A model generated the notes under the pieces. It was not told where the DNA came from. It saw only the letters and a program-made list of their open reading frames with translations, and searched no databases. Below, piece by piece: positions 33,376-40,600 of a DNA stretch of 42,125 nucleotides. The position numbers and the translations under genes were made by a program. The DNA comes from an uncultured Candidatus Saccharibacteria bacterium (lineage in GTDB: Bacteria; Patescibacteriota; Saccharimonadia; Saccharimonadales; Saccharimonadaceae). The stretch lies in contig CAMJEK010000004.1 of the NCBI GenBank assembly GCA_946404685.1, forward strand, positions 1-42,125, read 5' to 3'. The stretch's first letter is position 1. The number at the start of each line of letters is the position of its first letter.

Positions 33376-33408
33376 AAAAATTAATCTATTAAAACTAAGG
33401 AGCATTTA

Positions 33409-33609
33409 ATGCCTGAACCTAAAAAACAGAGCAGCCCACGCAAGACCGGCCTTCGCCGTTCACATCTCCGCTTGAAGCTTGCTCGTGCAGTTAACGCTGT
33501 ATCTCCAGTTAAAGCTTTTGAAACAGCAAAGAAAACCCCAAATCTTAAGGTTAAAACTGTTAAAGCAAAACCAGCCAAAAAAGCAAAAACCACTAAAAAA
33601 TCTAAATAA
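33409..33609 (+). CDS. rpmF: Probable 50S ribosomal protein L32, cysteine-free
   Basis: The 66-residue basic protein begins [24 protein letters not shown], matching the L32 pattern (P-K-K...R...RR.H..L). The usual zinc-ribbon cysteines of the second half are missing, and the C-terminus is a Lys/Ala/Thr tail. Position ahead of nusB and rnc fits, as rpmF often sits near rnc. AAGGAG precedes the ATG. An alternative is an unrelated small basic nucleic-acid-binding protein. Confidence 0.7.
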   Translation: MPEPKKQSSPRKTGLRRSHLRLKLARAVNAVSPVKAFETAKKTPNLKVKTVKAKPAKKAKTTKKSK

Positions 33610-33623
33610 CTTATAGGAAAAAC

Positions 33624-34127
33624 ATGGCCAGTAATCGACATTTAGGTAGAGTTATTGTACTTCAATCACTGTATGAATATGAACTAAGAACTCTAGCGGG
33701 CGACCAAGAAGTCGATCTGGATACTGTCGTAGCAAAAAGCATCGAACCATACGAGAAAGCTCTCGGCGATACTGAATTTGTCTATAAATTGGCACACGGG
33801 GTCATCGACAACGTCGAAGACCTAGATAAAGCACTCCAGCCTATGGCGCCGGAGTGGCCAATTTCTTCTATTTCAGCAATTGATCGTAATGTCCTTCGTA
33901 TTGGTCTCTATGAATTATCTGAATGCGGCGACACTATCCCCCCGAAAGTTGCCATCAACGAAGCCGTAGAGCTTGCAAAAGCCTTTGGTTCGGATAACTC
34001 TTCCAAATTTATCAACGGTGTTCTCGGAACTGCATTCCGTGAGCTTCATCTCGATGCGGGAGAGACGGAAGGAAAGAATGAATCAGCAAACAAAACCGAC
34101 AGAGCCGACAGCAAGGAGAACGCTTAA
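33624..34127 (+). CDS. nusB: Transcription antitermination protein NusB
   Basis: NusB with S10 (NusE) supports rRNA antitermination. The 167-residue product starts with [15 protein letters not shown] and has [21 protein letters not shown] and [30 protein letters not shown], both classic NusB blocks. A charged C-terminal tail of about 27 residues extends past the fold; its codons overlap the start of the Nudix gene in another frame. Confidence 0.95.
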   Translation: MASNRHLGRVIVLQSLYEYELRTLAGDQEVDLDTVVAKSIEPYEKALGDTEFVYKLAHGVIDNVEDLDKALQPMAPEWPISSISAIDRNVLRIGLYELSECGDTIPPKVAINEAVELAKAFGSDNSSKFINGVLGTAFRELHLDAGETEGKNESANKTDRADSKENA

Positions 34128-34656
34128 GGTTCCAGAGGCCCTGCCGACAGAACAAATCAAGGAATCTCCTTTCGAAAAGCTAAAATCAGCAGTCTTTCGA
34201 AAGAAACCTACAATTCAAGAAATAGTGCGCGAGCCAACCTCAGGTGGTATCATTTTTAGGCTTTCAAAAGACCAGAAGGATATCGAAATTCTTCTTATCC
34301 AAGATTCAAAAGACCGTTGGACTATTCCAAAAGGTCACATTGAACCAGGTGAGACCGCCAAAATGACTGCTAAGCGCGAAATCGAAGAGGAAACAGGTCT
34401 GAAGAATGTCTCAATTTTGTCATGGCTTGGCAAAATCCACTTCAAATATCGCCGCCTCGACAAGCTTGTTCTTATGACTACCCAGGTCTATCTCGTTCAG
34501 GCTCTCGACGAGCACGAAATGCCAATGAAAGAGAAGTGGATGAAGGGAATCAAGTGGTTCTCATTCGCCGATGCTATCAATGCAATTGAGTATGAAGACA
34601 TCGAAAAACTGATGCTAATCGCCAAGAAAAAGATTCGCTCTGGCGACTACAAATAA
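34078..34656 (+). CDS. Nudix hydrolase
   Basis: Nudix enzymes cleave nucleoside diphosphates linked to another moiety. The track begins at 33973 deep inside nusB. I use ATG 34078, which has GGAAGGAAAG before it and gives 192 residues. A 55-residue polar N-terminal extension precedes the domain. The Nudix box [23 protein letters not shown] (pattern G-x5-E-x7-REUXEEXGU) is complete at about residues 95-117. The substrate is unknown; the WTIPKGH start of the box resembles diadenosine polyphosphate or RNA-cap type enzymes. It overlaps nusB by 50 bases. Confidence 0.9.
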   Translation: MNQQTKPTEPTARRTLKVPEALPTEQIKESPFEKLKSAVFRKKPTIQEIVREPTSGGIIFRLSKDQKDIEILLIQDSKDRWTIPKGHIEPGETAKMTAKREIEEETGLKNVSILSWLGKIHFKYRRLDKLVLMTTQVYLVQALDEHEMPMKEKWMKGIKWFSFADAINAIEYEDIEKLMLIAKKKIRSGDYK

Positions 34657-34668
34657 TTAGGAGGCAAA

Positions 34669-35391
34669 ATGGATACAACACCATATCAGGAGTTTGCAAA
34701 AGAGAAACTTGGCTTCGAATATAACGATATTAATCTGCTCGTTACGGCCCTGACCCACAGAAGCTATGTTAATGAGCATAAAAAATCCACCCACGAGCAC
34801 AATGAGCGTCTCGAGTTCTTGGGCGATGCCGTTCTCGAGATGGTATCCTCAGATTTCTTGTATCGAAACTACAACGAACCTGAAGGTATCATGACGGCTT
34901 GGCGTGCCGCCCTCGTCCGCACCGAATCTATCGGTGATGCCGGGAAAAAGCTCGGCTACGAGCCACTCGTTCGCCTCTCTAAAGGCGAAAAACACGGTTC
35001 TGAACGTGCGCACGATGTGATTCTTGCCGACTGTTTTGAGGCAGTGATTGGCTCGATCTATCTCGATCAGGGCTACGAAACCGCCAAAGATTTTATCTAT
35101 AAACACATCCTTAGCAAAATCGACGAAATCCTCGAGGAGGGTACTTGGCGTGATGCAAAGTCCTGGTTCCAGGAATTGGCTCAAAAAACCGATGGCGAGA
35201 CCCCTGTTTATCGCACCCTCAAGGAGGAAGGCCCAGACCACGACAAGAACTTCACGGTTGGCGCCTATGTTGGCGACAAACTGATGGGTGTTGGCGTTGG
35301 CCACTCTAAGCAAGACGCACAAACCGCCGCCGCGAGAGAAGGTGTCAAAAAATACCGTGCAGAAGAAAATAAAACCGCAAAAAATCAATAG
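34669..35391 (+). CDS. rnc: Ribonuclease III
   Basis: RNase III cuts double-stranded RNA and matures rRNA. The 240-residue product has the signature NERLEFLGDAVLEM near residues 44-57 and the second metal-site block DCFEAVIGSIYLDQGYE. A C-terminal double-stranded RNA-binding domain follows (SWFQELAQKTDGETPVYRTL to SKQDAQTAAAREGVKKY). AGGAGG precedes the ATG. It shares an operon with rpmF, nusB and the Nudix gene, an RNA-metabolism cluster. Confidence 0.97.
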   Translation: MDTTPYQEFAKEKLGFEYNDINLLVTALTHRSYVNEHKKSTHEHNERLEFLGDAVLEMVSSDFLYRNYNEPEGIMTAWRAALVRTESIGDAGKKLGYEPLVRLSKGEKHGSERAHDVILADCFEAVIGSIYLDQGYETAKDFIYKHILSKIDEILEEGTWRDAKSWFQELAQKTDGETPVYRTLKEEGPDHDKNFTVGAYVGDKLMGVGVGHSKQDAQTAAAREGVKKYRAEENKTAKNQ

Positions 35392-35411
35392 AAAAGACCA
35401 ACCAAAATAAC

Positions 35412-35440
35412 AGAGAAGCCACACAAGGCTTCTCTTTTGT
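35412..35440 (+). terminator. Hairpin terminator after rnc
   Basis: AGAGAAGCC pairs perfectly with GGCTTCTCT over a 6-base loop, followed by TTTGTTT. Confidence 0.9.
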
Positions 35441-35458
35441 TTAACGAGGGCGCATCTA

Positions 35459-35487
35459 TTGACTAAAATGCTTATGTATGCTATAAT
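35459..35487 (+). promoter_or_regulatory. Strong promoter of the 200-aa gene
   Basis: TTGACT and TATAAT are 17 bases apart with TGC before the box. It is among the closest matches to the consensus in the window. The mRNA leader is about 35 bases. Confidence 0.87.
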
Positions 35488-35492
35488 ATAAG

Positions 35493-35506
35493 AGTAAGCG
35501 TTTACA
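35493..35506 (+). promoter_or_regulatory. LacI-family-like operator palindrome at the transcription start
   Basis: AGTAAGCGTTTACA has the central CG and near-dyad arms of LacI/CcpA-type operators (TGTAANCGNTTACA, one mismatch at the first base). It starts six bases past the -10 box and so covers the expected start site. No LacI-type regulator gene is in the window. Confidence 0.45.
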
Positions 35507-35529
35507 TATAATTCAGGGGAGGTGAACAT

Positions 35530-36132
35530 ATGATAGAACGTTTAGAAGATTACGTATTCGAAGAGAAGGATGATTTTAGGACAATGTTCAATTTCGTAGA
35601 TTCATCCACCGAATCTAACGAAGTCAAAATCACCACAATCCTTATGCCGGACTGTCAAATCGACAAAGCTTCAATCGAGAAAGAACTCGAAGAAATGATC
35701 AAGGAACTTGAAGCAGAAGAGAAGAACCCCGAGAAGCGAATGACCAATGAAGATTTCTGGTTACTTTGGTTGGATTTGGTTGACCTGTGGGGACAGTATC
35801 GAGGCGTGAAGGAGCTATATAATAATGCAACTTCGGAAAATACAGAGTTTGTGGTAAAAAATGTTGTAGACAAATACTACGAAGGTCGTTCTTCAAAAAT
35901 CAAGAAGCATCGCGACGAGTTATTGGCTCAGGTTGATGCTCTTATCGAAGAACTGAACCAGGATCTTTCCGCTAGAAGATTCACGGAGGTCGATAAGTGT
36001 TGGTTGCGCGAACATATTGGTAATTCTGATCAGTCAGAAAGTGTCCGCGGTAGAATCAAGACTAAGTTAAAAGGCCTCAAAGTTCCTGTAGACTTCGTCA
36101 AACTCATCGAAAAGAAGAATAACCCCGACTAA
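35530..36132 (+). CDS. 200-residue acidic helical protein, unknown
   Basis: I do not recognise this protein. It is largely helical and charged, with a Glu/Lys-rich segment (KASIEKELEEMIKELEAEEKNPEKR) followed by a Trp-rich stretch (DFWLLWLDLVDLWGQYRG, about 78-95). A second helical half includes SSKIKKHRDELLAQVDALIEEL. No signal peptide or membrane helix is seen. GGGGAGGTGA gives a strong ribosome site. Its stand-alone promoter, possible operator and terminator mark it as a separately regulated cytoplasmic protein. Codon choice differs from the neighbouring ribosomal genes, as for the 159-aa gene. Confidence 0.62.
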   Translation: MIERLEDYVFEEKDDFRTMFNFVDSSTESNEVKITTILMPDCQIDKASIEKELEEMIKELEAEEKNPEKRMTNEDFWLLWLDLVDLWGQYRGVKELYNNATSENTEFVVKNVVDKYYEGRSSKIKKHRDELLAQVDALIEELNQDLSARRFTEVDKCWLREHIGNSDQSESVRGRIKTKLKGLKVPVDFVKLIEKKNNPD

Positions 36133-36150
36133 TCTCGGGGTTTTCTTTTT
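36121..36150 (+). terminator. Hairpin terminator overlapping the stop of the 200-aa gene
   Basis: AACCCCGA pairs with TCGGGGTT around a 6-base loop that contains the stop codon. TTCTTTTT follows. Confidence 0.88.
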
Positions 36151-36163
36151 CCAAAAAATAGTG

Positions 36164-36169
36164 TATAAT
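36164..36169 (+). promoter_or_regulatory. -10 box of rpsP
   Basis: TATAAT lies 30 bases before ATG 36200. AAAGGA precedes the start codon, so this ribosomal gene has a normal leader. Confidence 0.65.
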
Positions 36170-36199
36170 AGTCCAAGTTATTATTAAAGAAAGGATAAA

Positions 36200-36586
36200 A
36201 TGCTCGCGATTCGCATGCAACGTAATGGCCGTGCACATCTTCCGATGTACAGGATAGTCGTCCAAGAATCACAGCGCCACCCTCTTTCGGGTCGTGTTGT
36301 GGCCGAGGTCGGCAACTACAACCCAGAGACCAAAAAATTGGTTCTCGATAAAGAAAAGGTGGAGTTCTACTTGAAGAATGGTGCTCAACCATCATCTCGT
36401 GTCGCTTTCATCTTGAAGAAAGATGGCGTCAAACTTCCAGATTGGTACAAAGCTGCTCCAGCAAAAGCCGTTAAGGCAAAACACGCTGATAAGCTCCGCA
36501 AAAACCAACCAAAGGAAGAGCCAGCTGAAGAAGCTCCAGCCGAAGCTCCTGTTGAAGAAGCTCCAGCAGAAACTCCTGCAGAGTAA
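36200..36586 (+). CDS. rpsP: 30S ribosomal protein S16 with Ala/Glu/Pro-rich tail
   Basis: S16 is an assembly protein of the small-subunit body. The core (residues 1-80) has MLAIRMQRNGRAHLPMYRIVVQE, the GNYNPETKKLVLDKEKVEFYLKNGAQPS block and VAFILKKDGV. The remaining 45 residues are a Lys then Glu/Ala/Pro tail (EEPAEEAPAEAPVEEAPAET), making it 128 residues against the usual 80-90. The tail resembles that of the neighbouring KhpA-type gene. The usual partners rimM and trmD do not follow. Confidence 0.95.
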   Translation: MLAIRMQRNGRAHLPMYRIVVQESQRHPLSGRVVAEVGNYNPETKKLVLDKEKVEFYLKNGAQPSSRVAFILKKDGVKLPDWYKAAPAKAVKAKHADKLRKNQPKEEPAEEAPAEAPVEEAPAETPAE

Positions 36587-36587
36587 T

Positions 36588-36618
36588 AAAATAATCCCCG
36601 AAAGGGGATTATTTTTTT
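36588..36618. terminator. Bidirectional terminator with GAAA tetraloop after rpsP
   Basis: AAAATAATCCCC pairs perfectly with GGGGATTATTTT around a GAAA loop, then extra T. The reverse-strand 66-aa gene ends inside its right arm, so it can serve both. Confidence 0.92.
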
Positions 36619-36809
36619 GAACTAAGATGCCAGTGGTTGCCGAACTCGCATTTATAGACAGTTAACTCTGGCGCGCCGTGATCATACTGGGCAACCTTTG
36701 CGGCAACCTCGGCCTCCTCGCGCGTCGCATAAGAAATCTTATGCTCTTCGCCGACCCAACACCTTTCCGGCTCGTATCTAGATGCTCCAAAATTAACTTT
36801 TCGTGACAT
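36609..36809 (-). CDS. Small protein with C-terminal CxxxxHWHL motif, unknown
   Basis: The 66-residue product has basic and aromatic content, KISYATREEAEVAAKVAQYD in the middle and VYKCEFGNHWHLSSKK at the end. Small actinobacterial proteins with Y-x-C...WHL ends look similar, but the second Cys of a CxxC pair is absent here, so zinc binding is uncertain. The start is seven bases after a reverse TATAAT (leaderless). It is inserted between rpsP and khpA in the opposite direction. Confidence 0.75.
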   Translation of the reverse strand: MSRKVNFGASRYEPERCWVGEEHKISYATREEAEVAAKVAQYDHGAPELTVYKCEFGNHWHLSSKK

Positions 36810-36816
36810 AAAAAAT

Positions 36817-36834
36817 ATTATAACATGCTATAAT
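36817..36834. promoter_or_regulatory. Back-to-back -10 boxes for the 66-aa gene and khpA
   Basis: Reverse TATAAT (36817-36822) and forward TATAAT (36829-36834) are only six bases apart, both with TGn before the box (TGT and TGC). The two polymerases could not bind together. Confidence 0.75.
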
Positions 36835-36866
36835 TAATGCATTAACAACTAACGGAGAAACCCTTA

Positions 36867-37292
36867 ATGGCAACCATTGACCAACAATTTGTTGAATATA
36901 TTGTAAAAACTCTCGTAAACAACCCTGACAAAGTTTCCGTTGACCGTATCATTGATGAAAAAGGCGTTCTCTTGTCTCTCACTGTCGACCCAGAAGATGT
37001 CGGCCGTGTTATTGGCAAGCGTGGCGCAACTGCTCAATCAATCCGCACCCTTCTTCGTGCTCTTGGCACCAAGAACGATGCTCGCTACAATTTGAAGATT
37101 GTTAACACCGACAACTTCGAAGGCGCTCCAAAAGAAGCTGCAGAAGCTCCAAAAGAAGCTCCAGCCGAAGCTGCTCTCGTTGACGAAGTTCCATCATACG
37201 ATGACGAGCCAGAAGAAGAGGAAGAAGAATCCTCCGCTCTCGCTGAGAAGACCCGCGCAGAGCTCGCTGATCTCGACGATCTTGACATCTAA
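36867..37292 (+). CDS. khpA: KH-domain RNA-binding protein, KhpA-like, with acidic tail
   Basis: KhpA (YlqC) binds RNA through a single KH domain and often sits after rpsP. Residues 1-80 are the KH fold, with VDPEDVGRVIGKRGATAQSIRTLLRAL (GxxG as GKRG). The last 60 residues are an Ala/Glu/Pro then strongly acidic tail (DDEPEEEEEESSALAEK), so the 141-residue product is nearly twice the usual 75-80. CGGAGAA precedes the ATG. In other bacteria KhpA works with KhpB in wall growth; no KhpB is here. Confidence 0.88.
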   Translation: MATIDQQFVEYIVKTLVNNPDKVSVDRIIDEKGVLLSLTVDPEDVGRVIGKRGATAQSIRTLLRALGTKNDARYNLKIVNTDNFEGAPKEAAEAPKEAPAEAALVDEVPSYDDEPEEEEEESSALAEKTRAELADLDDLDI

Positions 37293-37306
37293 TTAGGTTT
37301 GAAAGG

Positions 37307-37330
37307 CCGCCCCAATCGGGGCGGTTTTTT
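37307..37330 (+). terminator. Hairpin terminator after khpA
   Basis: CCGCCCC pairs with GGGGCGG over a 4-base loop and is followed by TTTTTT. Confidence 0.92.
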
Positions 37331-37350
37331 GTCGATTTTTTAAAAAAATG

Positions 37351-37379
37351 TTGACACACCCGGCCGCAAGTTATAAAAT
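37351..37379 (+). promoter_or_regulatory. Upstream promoter P1 of the rpoB leader
   Basis: TTGACA (consensus) and TAAAAT are 17 bases apart. It is the only exact TTGACA promoter I found in the window. Transcription would start near 37386, about 290 bases before rpoB. Confidence 0.82.
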
Positions 37380-37389
37380 AAACATAAGC

Positions 37390-37490
37390 TAACTGCGAGT
37401 TAACTTACACATACAAGAAGTTGAGAGCTTATCTATGTCTAGAAATCCACCTTGACGGGTGGTTTTTTGGTTAAAAACAGCCCAAAAACC
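37390..37490 (+). promoter_or_regulatory. Possible attenuator with six-codon leader peptide in the rpoB leader
   Basis: This covers part of the 384-base gene-free stretch before rpoB. A small hairpin (TAACT-GCG-AGTTA, 37390-37402) is followed by a reading frame MSRNPP-stop (37435-37455). A terminator-like hairpin CCACC / GGTGG (37447-37462) with six T comes next. The frame ends in the left arm and loop of that hairpin. An alternative pairing of 37461-37470 with 37482-37490 (GGTTTTTTGG with CCAAAAACC) would compete with it. The RNA could instead be a short independent transcript. Confidence 0.45.
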
Positions 37491-37491
37491 C

Positions 37492-37520
37492 TTGTAAAAT
37501 CTAAGAAAACGAGCTAAAAT
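37492..37520 (+). promoter_or_regulatory. Second promoter P2 for rpoBC
   Basis: TTGTAA and TAAAAT are 17 bases apart. Transcription would start near 37527, just ahead of the long hairpin and past the P1 terminator-like element. Confidence 0.65.
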
Positions 37521-37537
37521 AATTCTAAGAAGTAGTG

Positions 37538-37634
37538 TGACCTATTTTTGGTTGTCGGGAGAACTGGCAATTCTGCCGATAAAAATAGGTCAGTAATCTT
37601 CGGCGCTGAGATTCTTGTTCATCTAAGTAACAGG
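37538..37634 (+). ncRNA. Structured rpoB leader of three consecutive hairpins
   Basis: TGACCTATTTTT (37538-37549) pairs perfectly with AAAAATAGGTCA (37581-37592). It encloses an inner stem TCGG/CCGA and AGAA/TTCT with loop CTGGCAA and a 5-base left bulge. Two smaller hairpins follow, AATCT/AGATT (37595-37613) and CTTGTT/AACAGG (37614-37634). They end about 40 bases before the rpoB GTG and leave the ribosome site (AGAAGGG) free. The element could be a cis-regulatory leader. I do not match it to a named family; the ribosomal L10/L12 leader is a possible comparison. Confidence 0.6.
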
Positions 37635-37676
37635 GGTCAAAAAAGATTATTAAACTAAATACAAGAAGGGTAACTA

Positions 37677-40600
37677 GTGAGTACTAAACCGAAGTCCGGT
37701 GAACGTATATTTTTCACCGAAGGTGACCAGGCCTTGCCAATTCCTGATATGATTGCACATCAGAAGGATTCTTGGGAAGACTTTGTCAAAAACGGACTCC
37801 GCGAGATTTTTACTGAGCTTAATCCAATCGACGATTATACCGGTCAAAAACTCTCTCTCCGTTTCAAAGATTATTACTTTAAAGAGCCAAAGGAATCAGA
37901 GCGTGATGCTAAATACAATCTCGCCACCTATGAAGCTCCTCTTCACGTTCTCGTTGAACTCGAGAACAAGGTGAACGGCACCAAAAAAGAACAAGACATC
38001 TACTTTGGTGACTATCCATGGATGACTGATCGTGCAACCTTCATCATCAATGGTACTGAGCGTGTGATTGTTTCTCAGCTTATCCGTTCCGCAGGTGTTT
38101 TCTTCACTGCTGAACACATCGGCCTCAAGAACTACTACGGTGCTAAGGTCATTCCTGGCCGTGGTGCATGGCTCGAATTCGAAACTGCCGCTAATGGCTC
38201 TATCAACGTCAAGATCGACCGCCGCCGCAAGGTTCCAGTAACCACCTTTATGCGTGCACTTGGCATGACTAAGACTGAAATCAAAGAGAAATTTGAAAAA
38301 GTCGACACTGGCGAAATCAACTACATCGATTCCACCTTCGACAAAGACACCACCTCAACCCAAGGTGAAGCATTGCTCGAAGTTTATCGTCGTCTTCGCC
38401 CAGGTGATCTTGCCACCGTTGAAAACGCAAAATCCATGATCGAACGCACTTTCTTCGATCCAAAGCGTTACGATTACAGCAACGTTGGTCGTTTCAAAAT
38501 CAATCGCCGTCTTGGCTTTGATACTCCAAACGATCCACTTCATCGCACTCTTCAAATCGAAGATCTCGTTGCGATTGTTGCCGAAATCATTCGTTTGAAT
38601 AACACCCAAGAACCAGCTGATGATATCGACTCTCTTGCAAACCGCCGTGTCAAACTCGTCGGTGAGCTTGTCCAACGCCAATTCCGTCTTGGTATGCTTC
38701 GCCTCCAGCGCAACATCCTCGACCGCATGTCGATGGCCAACCCAGAGGAAGTCACTCCATCTCAGCTTCTAAACTCTCGTCCAGTTGTCGCTGCCGTGAA
38801 GGAATTCTTCGCCAGCTCTCAGCTCTCACAGCTCATGGACGAAACCAACCCATTCTCAGAACTCGCACACAAGCGCCGTCTAAGCTCGATGGGCCCTGGT
38901 GGTCTTACTCGTGAACGTGCTGGCTTCGATGTCCGTGACGCTCACCCAACCCACTACGGCCGCATCTGTACCGTTGAAACCCCAGAAGGTGGTAACGTCG
39001 GTCTCGTGCTTAACCTCGCAACTTATGCCCGTGTTAACGAATACGGTTTCATTGAAGCGCCATACCGAGTCGTTAAAAACGGCAAAGTCACAGACGAAGT
39101 TGTCTATGTTGATGCTGCTGCTGAAGATGACATGATCATCGCTGACGCTTCCGTCAAACTAGACAAAGACGGTAAATTTGTTGAAAACTGGGTTTCTGCT
39201 CGTGTTCACGGTTCTCCTGCCCAGGTTGAATCTAAGAACGTTACCCATATCGATGCTGCTCACAAGGAAATTCTAGGTGTTTCAGCATCCCTCATTCCGT
39301 TTGTTGAAAAAAACCGTGTTGACCGCTCTCTCATGGCCTGCGCCATGCAGAAACAGGCAGTGCCACTTCTTCGTCAAGACAACCCAATCGTTGGTACTGG
39401 TATCGAAAAAGAAGTTGCAAGGAATACTTCCCAGATCGTCCTCGCTGAAGGTGCTGGTGTTGTTAAGAAAGCTGATGGTGAATCAGTCATCGTTACCTAC
39501 GACAAAGGTGGCGATAAAGAATACAAACTCGTCCACTTCGAAAAGACCAACGATGATCGTTGTTACAACCAACGCACCAAGGTCGCTCGTGGCGAAAAGG
39601 TCAAAAAAGGCGATGTCCTTATTGAGGGTGCCTCAATCAACAACGGCGAACTTGCCCTTGGCCGTGATCTCCTCGTTGCCTTCATGCCATGGCGTGGTTA
39701 CAACATGGATGACGCTATCGTCATTTCTAACCGCCTCGTCGAAGACGATACTTTGACCTCAATCAACATCAAAGATTTCGATGTTGAAGTTCGTGAAACC
39801 AAACTTGGTCCAGAACAAGTTACCCGTGATATTCCAAACGTTTCCGAACACTCTCTCCGCCACCTTGGCGAAGATGGTATCGTAACCGTTGGTTCCGAAG
39901 TTGCTCCTGGCGATATCCTCGTCGGTAAAATCACTCCAAAGGGTGAACAAGAGCTAAGCAGTGAGGAGCGCCTCCTCCGTGCTATCTTCGGCGAAAAAGC
40001 CAAAGATGTCCGCGATACCTCAGTTCGTATGAACGGTTCCTCAACTGGTAAAGTTGTCGATGTCCGTGTCTACACTCGTGAACAAGGTCACGAACTCAAA
40101 GCTGGTGTCCTTATGCAAATCAAGATCTTCGTCGCTGAAATGCGCAAAATCGGCGTCGGTGATAAGATGTCCGGTCGCCACGGTAACAAAGGTGTGGTCT
40201 CTCGCGTTCTTCCTGTCGAAGATATGCCGTTCATGGAAGATGGTACCCCAATCGATGTAATTCTTTCTCCAATGGGTGTGCCTTCACGTATGAACCTCGG
40301 TCAGCTCTTTGAAATCCACCTTGGTATGGCTGCTCGCGCTCTTGGTTACAAGGTCGCAACCCCATCCTTCAACGGTGTTCCAGACGAAGTAATCTCAGGA
40401 GAACTTGAAAAAGCTGGCTTCTCACGCGATGGTCGTGTCCAACTCTATGATGGTCTCACTGGTGAGCCATTTGAAGAAAGAACTTCTGTCGGTGTCATGC
40501 ATATGCTCAAGCTCCACCACATGGTTGAGGACAAGATCCACGCCCGCTCAACTGGTCCATACACTATGGTTACCCAACAGCCACTCGGTGGTAAGGCTCA

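Noticed and set aside
34849-35529. 226-aa reverse ORF over rnc
   Set aside because: It is antisense to RNase III and its intergenic region with no recognisable domain; the rnc frame explains the sequence.
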